Assembly (NCBI GenBank): GCA_020724025.1
Contig: DYHU01000007.1
Coordinates: 1 to 18,369, forward strand
Direction: 5' to 3'
Source of the DNA: Syntrophorhabdus sp.
GTDB taxonomy: Bacteria > Desulfobacterota > BSN033 > UBA1163
DNA: 18,369 nucleotides
Shown: positions 12,264 to 18,369 of the stretch, in pieces
Position numbering within the stretch: position 1 is the stretch's first letter
Layout: every line of letters begins with the position of its first letter
Program-made: the position numbers and the translations under genes
The notes under the pieces: model-generated
Database searches by the model: none
The model's input: the letters and a program-made list of their open reading frames with translations, nothing else
What the model was told of the DNA's origin: nothing

Positions 12264-14861
12264 GTGGTCAAAGAGCCAGGGAAAATTGAAAATGGTTCGA
12301 GAATCGCGGTCATTGGGGGAGGTCCTGCAGGGAGTTTGTTTGCGCTCTATCTTCTGCGCTATGCAGAGGAAAGGCACCTAAGCCCTGACATTACCATTTA
12401 CGAGCAACAAAACTTTGACGAACATGGCCTAACAGGATGTAAAGGCTGCGCTGGAATCCTTTCCATATCCTTTCTGAGAAATCTGGGTGAACTCAATCTC
12501 AAGGTCCCCTTAGAAGTCATTCAGGGCGAAATAGAGCATTACGCCGTCCACAGCCCGTACACCTCAATCAGTATCAGCAACCCCGAAAAAGAAATAAAGA
12601 TTATCAGCGTTTACCGAGGAGGCGGACCATCGATATCCCACCATGGAAGTCCAAATAGCTTTGATAGCTGGCTGCTGAAAGAGGCCCAAAGGCGGGGCGT
12701 GAATGTGGAAAGAAAAAGAGTATCCGCCCTCTATCTTGGCGACGAGGCTGGAGTGAAGGTGGCAGGCGAAAAGCTCAGATATGACCTGGTGGTGCTGGCA
12801 TCGGGTGTTAATGCTGCCCCTATTTCTATTGTTGGACTTGACTATGTTCCGCCCAAGACAAGAAGGATGGCCATGAGTGAACTCTATGTGGGCAGCAATC
12901 AGGTCAAGGCACTGCTGGGCAATGTGGCCCATGTCTTCCTGATCCCTCATTCAGGACTGATCTTCGGAACCCTGGTGCCGAAGGGTCCGTTCATCAATGT
13001 ATCCATCCTGAGCAGTAGCAGGCTTCCCGTTTCGGTTTCCGATTTTTTGAACCATGAAATTGTTCGAAGGATGCTTCCGGATTCTTACCAGCAGGTCTGT
13101 CGCTGCCGACCTCAGGGGGCAATTCGTTCTGCACGCAACTATTTTTCGGATCGATTTGTGGCGATCGGAGATGCCGCCGTGACCCGATTATATAAGGACG
13201 GAATCGGGTCTTCTCTATTAACAGCCCGTGAAGCTGCACACACCATCATCCATCAGGGCCTTTCTCGCAACCATTTTCGGAATGGCTATCAACCCCTGTG
13301 TAACAGGATTCGCCGGGATAACAGGTGGGGGCAGTGGCTTTTTTGGGTCAATGACCGGGCGAAGGATTCTCGCATCTTTCTTTTGGCACAATACCGGTTG
13401 GTGGGAGATGAACAGTCCAGTGTGAGAGAATCACGGCCGTTTACCAAGGCGGCCTGGGGTATGTTTAGCGGAACCTACAGTTACAGAAACATAGCCCGGA
13501 TGGTTTTGAGTCCGGCTTCGGTTTCCAAGCTCTTCTGGGTCCTGTGCAGGGAAAGTGTAGATAGCCGATACGACGGGGAAAATGCCTATCCGAGGAGGTT
13601 GCACGTCGGTCGGAGGAAGGTCTTGATATTGGGGAGCGGATTTGGTGGCACCTATGTCCTGCGACATCTGGTTCCTTCCTTGAACCGGAATGAAAACGTG
13701 GAAACGACAATGGTCAGCAACGAGAATTTTTTTCTATTTTCACCTCTGTTGCACCAGGTGTCCATGGGCGGGATAGAGACTCGTCATATTGCCTATCCCA
13801 TCCGGAGATTGCATTGGAGGGACAGGTTCAACTTTATCCAAGCCGGTGTCGAAAAGATAGACCTTGCCGGCCGCAAGGTACTCACCACAGCAGGAACCGT
13901 GGACTATGATTATCTTGTACTGGCACTGGGGAGCGTTACGGATACCTCGGGGTTAAGCTCCATGGAAGGCAACGTGTTTACCCTGAAAACCCTGCATGAT
14001 GCCATGTTAATCAGGAACCATATCATTGGAATCTTTGAACAGGCGAGCACACAAACAGATCCGGATCGGCAGAGGCAACTGCTCACCTTCGTTGTTTCCG
14101 GAGCCGGTTATATCGGTGTTCAGTTAGTGGCAGAATTGAGAGATTTCATCTTTAGAAATTTGATTCGTTTCTACAAGAGGATTGATCCGCGCCACATCAG
14201 CATCATTCTGATTGAGGCCGAACCGAAAATTGTTTCAGAGCTGGACCCGAAACTCAGTGCTTATGCGATGAAGCAACTCCAGCAGATGGGGGTTGAAATG
14301 AGGCTTGGATCACACGTTACGCGTGTCTGGGAAGGTCACATTGAAATTAATGGCAAAGAAGTGGTGCCCACGGAAACCGTTATCTGGGTGGCTGGCATCG
14401 TGGCCAACCCGCGGATAGCGGAACTCGATGCGAAAAGGGATGCTCTGGGCCGCATTTTGGTCAACCCATACATGGAGGCTCCTGAGTTCCCCGGTGTGTA
14501 TGCTGCCGGTGATTGTGCCCATTTTGAGGACCCTAAATCGGGCAAGCCTGCACCACCTCGAGCCTATAACGCCGTGCGCCAGGCAAAGATCGTTGCCTAC
14601 AATATTCTGGCTGAGATCCGTGGGATGGAGAAAAAGCCCTACTGTTACTCCGGCACCCCAGAAATCCTCTGCCTGGGTTCCTCCAAGGCGAGTCTGTGCT
14701 TACATGGGGTAAGGCTTTATGGTTTTTGGGCACGTTTAATCTGGCTTGTGATTTATTCCTCCCTGGTTACGGGAACGTATAATCGCGTGAGGGTCTTAAC
14801 AGACTGGCTATTGTCTCTCTTATTTGGCCGCGATATCACCTTCCTCAAATTGGTGAAATAG
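12264..14861 (+). CDS. Fused flavoprotein: geranylgeranyl-reductase-like domain plus NDH-2-like NADH dehydrogenase
   Basis: An 865-residue protein with two complete FAD-enzyme halves. Residues 11-340 are a GGR/PHBH-type flavoprotein: RIAVIGGGPAGS (13-24), a GCKGCAG motif (58-64) and the FAD-binding RFVAIGDAA (297-305). Residues 450-865 are type II NADH dehydrogenase-like: KVLILGSGFGGTY (452-464), an NAD-binding FVVSGAGYIGVQ (609-620) in which the usual Glu after GxGxxGV is Gln, and GVYAAGDCAHF (744-754). The C-terminus (WLLSLLFGRDITFLKL) resembles the amphipathic membrane tail of NDH-2. It would pass electrons from NADH towards quinone at the membrane, and the first half may reduce an isoprenoid or another substrate. 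The start is GTG 12264. No internal stop or frameshift is visible. Confidence 0.85.
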   Translation: MVKEPGKIENGSRIAVIGGGPAGSLFALYLLRYAEERHLSPDITIYEQQNFDEHGLTGCKGCAGILSISFLRNLGELNLKVPLEVIQGEIEHYAVHSPYTSISISNPEKEIKIISVYRGGGPSISHHGSPNSFDSWLLKEAQRRGVNVERKRVSALYLGDEAGVKVAGEKLRYDLVVLASGVNAAPISIVGLDYVPPKTRRMAMSELYVGSNQVKALLGNVAHVFLIPHSGLIFGTLVPKGPFINVSILSSSRLPVSVSDFLNHEIVRRMLPDSYQQVCRCRPQGAIRSARNYFSDRFVAIGDAAVTRLYKDGIGSSLLTAREAAHTIIHQGLSRNHFRNGYQPLCNRIRRDNRWGQWLFWVNDRAKDSRIFLLAQYRLVGDEQSSVRESRPFTKAAWGMFSGTYSYRNIARMVLSPASVSKLFWVLCRESVDSRYDGENAYPRRLHVGRRKVLILGSGFGGTYVLRHLVPSLNRNENVETTMVSNENFFLFSPLLHQVSMGGIETRHIAYPIRRLHWRDRFNFIQAGVEKIDLAGRKVLTTAGTVDYDYLVLALGSVTDTSGLSSMEGNVFTLKTLHDAMLIRNHIIGIFEQASTQTDPDRQRQLLTFVVSGAGYIGVQLVAELRDFIFRNLIRFYKRIDPRHISIILIEAEPKIVSELDPKLSAYAMKQLQQMGVEMRLGSHVTRVWEGHIEINGKEVVPTETVIWVAGIVANPRIAELDAKRDALGRILVNPYMEAPEFPGVYAAGDCAHFEDPKSGKPAPPRAYNAVRQAKIVAYNILAEIRGMEKKPYCYSGTPEILCLGSSKASLCLHGVRLYGFWARLIWLVIYSSLVTGTYNRVRVLTDWLLSLLFGRDITFLKLVK

Positions 14862-14938
14862 TCCTCACTCATCCCACTGGCCATTGAAATGAAACTCTCG
14901 GAAGAGGTGGTTGCAAAAAATGTGAACCCGTCTTCAAA

Positions 14939-15874
14939 TTATCCAAGGGTGAGTTTTTGATAAAGAAGCCCATACCTGATGCCATGGCAACTGATCCATG
15001 CAGAAGGACACCCCATCTCTTCCATAGTTTTATAGAGGATTGCTCCACCGGCCAGGATCACATCCGCACGGGCTGGAGCCAGGCCCGGAATCTCTCTTCG
15101 TTCCTGAATCGTTTTGGAGCGATAGAGAGATAACTGTCTTCCCAATGCTTCCCGCTTTAATTCAAAATGATGGATCTTTTCCGGAACGAATTCCTTTAAT
15201 TCCATTTCAACAGAGGCTAAGGTTGTGGCCGTTCCTCCAACGGCCACCATGGAGAAGGGTTCCTCTGAATGAGGAATATGGATGAGCCATTCCTGAATTT
15301 TTTCTTCCATCTTCTCCCACTCATCGTCTTGGACAGGATCTGAAAGCAGAAATGTTTCGGTGAAACGGACTGACCCGAGTGGAAGGCTTACCCATTGGGC
15401 AATTCGATTTCCTTTTCCCAGGATGAATTCCGTGCTTCCCCCACCCACATCCACCACGAGGATCGATTTTTTCACCTCTCCCAAATCCTTTGCCACAGCC
15501 AAATAAGAGAGTCGAGCTTCTTCTTCTCCGGAGATGATCTCAATGGAGAGATCGAGTTTTTCTTTGATCAATTTTAAAAAATCTTCTGAGTTTTTAGCTT
15601 CCCTGAGCGCGCTCGTCCCAACGGCAAAGGTTTTTCCGACCTCCATGGCCTGACACTTTTCTAAATATTGAGCTAATGTTTGAAGTCCTCTCTTCGTCGC
15701 TTCTTCAGAAAGAACTCCATTTTTTTGAACGCCCTCTCCCAATCGGACGATGGTTTCGATCTCTAACAGAGGTTTTAATTTCCTATGATCGACCTCTGCA
15801 ATGAGGAGAAGGATGGTATTCGTTCCGATGTCAATGGAGGCCACCCTTTCAGGAGAAGTAGGGGCGGATTTCAC
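14939..15874 (-). CDS. Ppx/GppA-family exopolyphosphatase/pppGpp phosphatase, short form
   Basis: A 311-residue member of the actin-like Ppx/GppA family: VASIDIGTNTILLLIAEV (11-28, phosphate-1 loop), FAVGTSALREAKN (83-95), ISGEEEARLSYL (114-125, catalytic Glu region), VVDVGGGSTEF (140-150, phosphate-2) and VAVGGTATTLASV. It lacks the C-terminal HD domain of E. coli PPX and has the length of the compact bacterial forms. It removes terminal phosphate from polyphosphate or pppGpp in the cytoplasm; which one cannot be decided. The start is a GTG at 15874 with GAGGTG in front, overlapping the end of the GalT-like gene by 26 bp, so the two are co-transcribed. Confidence 0.92.
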   Translation of the reverse strand: MKSAPTSPERVASIDIGTNTILLLIAEVDHRKLKPLLEIETIVRLGEGVQKNGVLSEEATKRGLQTLAQYLEKCQAMEVGKTFAVGTSALREAKNSEDFLKLIKEKLDLSIEIISGEEEARLSYLAVAKDLGEVKKSILVVDVGGGSTEFILGKGNRIAQWVSLPLGSVRFTETFLLSDPVQDDEWEKMEEKIQEWLIHIPHSEEPFSMVAVGGTATTLASVEMELKEFVPEKIHHFELKREALGRQLSLYRSKTIQERREIPGLAPARADVILAGGAILYKTMEEMGCPSAWISCHGIRYGLLYQKLTLG

Positions 15875-16865
15875 GGCAGAGCACCTCAGGGTAGATGTTT
15901 GTTGTGAGTTCGGATTGGAGGACCTCGAAGGAGGTCCAGTCGTTCAGGTAATAGGGCTGGATGGGAGTTCTGGAGATGATCCGGATGAGAAGCTGGTGAG
16001 AACCTTCCCCAAAGATGGAATAGATGGCGAAATTGAAACTGTTCAGGTTCTTATCCTCATAATATTTCAGGGTCGAGACAATCCCTCTGGCCAGAGAGGC
16101 GATCTCCGCTTTGTCCAGAGTGGTCATCGATTCATGGCCTTCCACGACACCGCAGACCTCATTAAACCCGATAGGGGCAAAAGAGACGAACCAGTGGACC
16201 CTTCCGGAAGCGGCAATGAACCTTTCTCCCAGTCCCTCTTCCATACGGATAAGATCGTTCCAGTAAAGAGACTTATTTCTCTCGTAATAGGAAGAACAGG
16301 CATCGATCAACCATTCCATCTCATTGGTCGGAATGGGATCGCCGATGACTTGAAGATGGGGATGAAGGATGCTGCTTCCCCCAGGAAGGAGAAAATTTTG
16401 ACTGATTTGCCAGAAGCGGGCATTGGGATCGTAGGACATCGTCTTCCGAATGATTTCAACGGCTACTGAAAATCCTTCTTCATAGATGTCAGGCGTGAAT
16501 TGATGGAGGTCGAGAAAATGTTCCTCACAGAGGACGACCACACTCCCATAGGTTCCTGCGGGAAAGAGATTCGGAAAACCGACTGCTCGCCCCATTGCAA
16601 GCCTTCCTTCCGGTGCAATCTCTTTTAAGAATTTGGGTGTCTTCAGGAGGACATTCTCCGGACAGAAGATACACCCCCTCGACTCCCCGATCATCTGAGA
16701 AAAATCAAATTTGCCTTTTGAGGGAAGGGACCAGGTGATGATCCGGCTTCTTCTTTTCGTCAGGGGATCGATTCGGACTTCTGTCGGGACCGAGACCGAT
16801 TCAAACCCGTTGAGGGGCGAATGAAAGTCAGATTGGAGATGGTATCGCTCAAATTTGATTTCCAT
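15849..16865 (-). CDS. Galactose-1-phosphate uridylyltransferase-like (GalT) HIT-superfamily protein
   Basis: A 338-residue protein. GCIFCPEN supplies Cys65/Cys68, and His116 and His168 complete a zinc site equivalent to E. coli GalT Cys52/Cys55/His115/His164. ILHPHLQV (166-173) is the HPHxQ active site, with His170 as the nucleophile that carries the nucleotidyl group and Gln172 beside it. The family transfers UMP (or another NMP) between a sugar phosphate and UDP-sugar. No other Leloir gene is present, so it may act on a different sugar or as a nucleotide-sugar phosphorylase-like enzyme. The ATG at 16865 lacks a clear Shine-Dalgarno, because a repeat lies just upstream. Confidence 0.88.
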   Translation of the reverse strand: MEIKFERYHLQSDFHSPLNGFESVSVPTEVRIDPLTKRRSRIITWSLPSKGKFDFSQMIGESRGCIFCPENVLLKTPKFLKEIAPEGRLAMGRAVGFPNLFPAGTYGSVVVLCEEHFLDLHQFTPDIYEEGFSVAVEIIRKTMSYDPNARFWQISQNFLLPGGSSILHPHLQVIGDPIPTNEMEWLIDACSSYYERNKSLYWNDLIRMEEGLGERFIAASGRVHWFVSFAPIGFNEVCGVVEGHESMTTLDKAEIASLARGIVSTLKYYEDKNLNSFNFAIYSIFGEGSHQLLIRIISRTPIQPYYLNDWTSFEVLQSELTTNIYPEVLCREIRPYFS

Positions 16866-16883
16866 CGACTACTTAGCTTCGCT

Positions 16884-16983
16884 ATTGGAATACTGGAATA
16901 ATGCGGTAATGGAATGATGGGTTAAAATTAATTTTTTCCTTTGAGAACTCATTATTCCATTTTTCCAACATTCCATCATTCCA
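16884..16983. repeat. Inverted repeat cluster of the TGGAATAATGCGGTAATGGAATGATGG type
   Basis: TTGGAATACTGGAATAATGCGGTAATGGAATGATGG faces CATTATTCCATTTTTCCAACATTCCATCATTCCA across an AT-rich loop. It is the same family as 8110-8212. It lies between the DUF6485 and GalT-like genes. Confidence 0.75.
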
Positions 16984-16991
16984 GGTGTGCC

Positions 16992-17186
16992 TTATTTATT
17001 TTCGGCGATGAATCTACGGATCGAGCGGTCATAGGTTCTCTCCCCTTCGGAAGTGAAGAGACAACCGGGGAGTTGCTTCATCCTCCAGTGATAGGTAATA
17101 CATTCACAGCATCTTCCCTTCCGGTCACAGGGTTCGTAGGTGCAGGTGCATCGGGATTTGTTCTGTTCGATATTGCACTCCAACAT
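16992..17186 (-). CDS. Cysteine-rich DUF6485-like protein, 64 aa
   Basis: A small protein with eight cysteines in its first 42 residues (Cys4, 13, 15, 20, 26, 27, 29, 42), including CTCTYEPCDRKGRCCECI, a pattern I associate with the DUF6485 family. It is probably a metal- or Fe-S-binding protein, without a known role. GGGAGGAGAT stands before the ATG at 17186. It is in line with the deoxyhypusine-synthase-like gene upstream, about 100 bp away across a repeat. Confidence 0.75.
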   Translation of the reverse strand: MLECNIEQNKSRCTCTYEPCDRKGRCCECITYHWRMKQLPGCLFTSEGERTYDRSIRRFIAENK

Positions 17187-17220
17187 CTTTTAATCTCCTC
17201 CCTTTTAAGCTCAATAAGGA

Positions 17221-17332
17221 GGGTTCAAGGATTCCAGGGTTCGAGGGTCCCAGTGAAAGGATGATTCCTCGAATGATTGTTTTTATCTTTTTTTTCCACT
17301 CGACTCCTTGAACCCTTGACTCCCCGAACCCT
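17221..17332. repeat. Inverted repeat of the GGGTTCAAGG / CCTTGAACCC type
   Basis: GGGTTCAAGGATTCCAGGGTTCGAGGGTCCC faces ACTCGACTCCTTGAACCCTTGACTCCCCGAACCC. The right arm lies inside the 3' end of the deoxyhypusine-synthase-like gene and encodes its last residues. Confidence 0.8.
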
Positions 17333-18275
17333 TTATTTTTTCGAGGACGGCGGCGGCCAGAAGCGGAAACATCAATTCGTGATGGCCGATCAGGGTGTAG
17401 CCTTTTCCTCCTTTCAGGGTCGGCCTTTTGACCACATTGAGGGAAGGCCGATAGTGGTGAATGAAGTCCATATTCACCGTGGTGAGGTTGAGGAGGGGAT
17501 GCCCCAGATTCCTCGCAAGGGCAAGGGCCTTTAAAAAGACCTCGGGGAGGATGACGGCCGAACCCAGATTGATGAAAACCCCCTTCTCAAGTTGAGAGAC
17601 AAGGGAGGCGAAGGTGCGAAAATCCTGAAGGCTTCCCTTTCCGATGGCCGAACCGTCTGCGGAAGGCCCCATGTGATTGATATCCGTTCCAATGGCGATA
17701 TGGACGGTGATTGGAACTCCCAGTTTCTGGCCGGCGGCAAGAAGGGAGTGGCGCTTATATGGAAAATTTCCGGTGAGGATTGTCCGACCAATTGATTCGC
17801 CGATGCCCCATCCTTTCTGAGCTCCCTCCCGGATGGCATGGTTGATGGTCTCGTGAGTCTCTTTGACCATCCCGAAGGTTCCCCTGGAGAGTTCCTCATC
17901 GACCTCCTCGGAGGTGTGGCCGGCCATGGCAATCTCCACATCATGGACCAGACAGGCGCCATTCATCGCAATCCCTTTGAGCACGCCTTTTTCCATCCAG
18001 TCGATGAGGATGGGATTGAGCCCAACCTTGATGGGATGGGCCCCCATTCCCAGAAGAACCATTTTTTTTTGCCGGACTGCTTTTGCGATTCGTTCCACCA
18101 CCTCTCTGAACTCTTTTCCGGCGAGAATCCCGGGAAGGGAATTGAGAAAGTCGGTCAGCATTCCCCTGTTCCTCCAGGGTCTGGCAAAGAGGAGTTTTTT
18201 GACCTTATGTCTCTTTTGCTTCAGGGAGGTGAATGTGACCCGGTTAAGATCCAGAGGCTTTATTCTATGTTTCAT
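17283..18275 (-). CDS. Deoxyhypusine-synthase-like protein of unknown function
   Basis: A protein of about 330 residues. The stretch KMVLLGMGAHPIKVGLNPILIDWMEKGVLKGIAMNGACLVHDVEIAMAGHT recalls the deoxyhypusine synthase pattern of a phosphate-binding segment followed by 'xTGANLVHDxVEA'. The LAAGQKLGVPITVHIAIGTDINHMGP segment also fits a DHS-like NAD-binding fold. The lysine region that forms the enzyme intermediate in true DHS is not recognisable, and bacteria lack eIF5A, so another reaction is likely. Three ATG codons stand in a row (18281, 18278, 18275); GAGAGG touches the first, so the third has the best spacing. The last 15 or so residues (GSGSQGFKESSGKKR) are encoded by an intergenic repeat. 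It lies 11-17 bp from the upstream gene. Confidence 0.65.
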   Translation of the reverse strand: MKHRIKPLDLNRVTFTSLKQKRHKVKKLLFARPWRNRGMLTDFLNSLPGILAGKEFREVVERIAKAVRQKKMVLLGMGAHPIKVGLNPILIDWMEKGVLKGIAMNGACLVHDVEIAMAGHTSEEVDEELSRGTFGMVKETHETINHAIREGAQKGWGIGESIGRTILTGNFPYKRHSLLAAGQKLGVPITVHIAIGTDINHMGPSADGSAIGKGSLQDFRTFASLVSQLEKGVFINLGSAVILPEVFLKALALARNLGHPLLNLTTVNMDFIHHYRPSLNVVKRPTLKGGKGYTLIGHHELMFPLLAAAVLEKIKGSGSQGFKESSGKKR

Positions 18276-18292
18276 CATCATCCTCTCAAAAC

Positions 18293-18369
18293 TTATTTAT
18301 CGGGAGGCATTCCCCCGTAGGTGGCGGGATTGTTCAAAAAGAGATAGTGTTCCACCAGTTCGCAGAGGA
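18293..18369 (-). CDS. C-terminal end of an unknown gene cut by the window edge
   Basis: The last 24 residues (LCELVEHYLFLNNPATYGGM then PPDK and a stop at 18293-18295) are visible. I do not recognise the family from this tail. The close spacing to the next start on the same strand indicates an operon with the deoxyhypusine-synthase-like gene. Confidence 0.6.
   Translation of the reverse strand, partial: LCELVEHYLFLNNPATYGGMPPDK

Noticed and set aside
12564..12950. 128-codon open frame on the minus strand
   Set aside because: It lies within the well-supported flavoprotein gene and has no ribosome-binding site or family features.
14862..14938. Bidirectional terminator between the convergent flavoprotein and ppx genes
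   Set aside because: No GC-rich stem followed by a T-run was found on either strand.
15801..16469. 222-codon open frame on the plus strand
   Set aside because: It is the antisense shadow of the GalT-like and Ppx genes, whose motifs are unambiguous.
17221..17332. Rho-independent terminator after the deoxyhypusine-synthase-like gene
   Set aside because: A stem and a T-rich loop exist, but the T-run is inside the repeat loop instead of following the stem.

Overview
The window looks like a chromosomal stretch of an anaerobic or microaerophilic bacterium of the Desulfobacterota (former Deltaproteobacteria) type, probably a subsurface or sediment lineage. This rests on protein content: an exported octaheme cytochrome c, ADP-forming acyl-CoA synthetase alpha subunits, and DUF1858, DUF2249 and DUF6485 proteins. 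It also rests on intergenic spaces packed with several unrelated dispersed inverted-repeat families. No marker gene fixes the taxon, so this is an inference.

Left part (1-3800), accessory in character. It opens with the 5' end of an acyl-CoA synthetase (minus). Next come an orphan type II antitoxin whose toxin survives only as a 21-codon stub, and a phzF-like gene. The phzF-like gene has the architecture of an integron gene cassette: a 59-bp attC-like site starts three bases after its stop codon, and a matching half-site lies just upstream of its start. An exported esterase (plus) follows, then 390 bp of gene-free DNA in which one repeat appears to have landed inside another.

Middle left (3800-8100). 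The octaheme cytochrome (minus) and a 189-aa protein of unknown function (plus) are divergently transcribed from two well-formed sigma-70 promoters. Their -35 boxes flank a small palindrome. After another repeat-filled gap comes a nearly complete ADP-forming acyl-CoA synthetase alpha subunit (minus).

Middle right (8230-14860) is the most interesting region. A YgbA-family gene (NO-inducible family) and the operon behind it each start after a CRP/FNR-type palindrome (TTGA-N6-TCAA). In both cases the palindrome sits at the same distance, 22 bp, from a -10-like hexamer, which is the geometry of a class II activator site centred at -41.5. The operon encodes a 48-aa zinc-ribbon-like protein, a minimal Nfu Fe-S scaffold, a DUF1858-like plus hemerythrin protein, a ferredoxin-associated domain without its ferredoxin, and a DUF2249 protein. 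It continues with a four-helix heme-copper-oxidase-like membrane protein, a stand-alone DUF1858 protein and a cupin. A fused flavoprotein (geranylgeranyl-reductase-like half joined to an NDH-2-like half) follows and may belong to it. I read this as a nitrosative/oxidative stress and Fe-S maintenance island under a CRP/FNR-family regulator of the DNR/NnrR/HcpR type. The regulator itself is not in the window.

Right part (14939-18369, all minus) runs from the right edge leftward: the 3' end of an unknown gene, a deoxyhypusine-synthase-like protein, a cysteine-rich DUF6485 protein, a GalT-like HIT-superfamily nucleotidyltransferase and a Ppx/GppA phosphatase whose start overlaps the GalT-like gene. 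No RNA gene, CRISPR array or clear rho-independent terminator was recognised.
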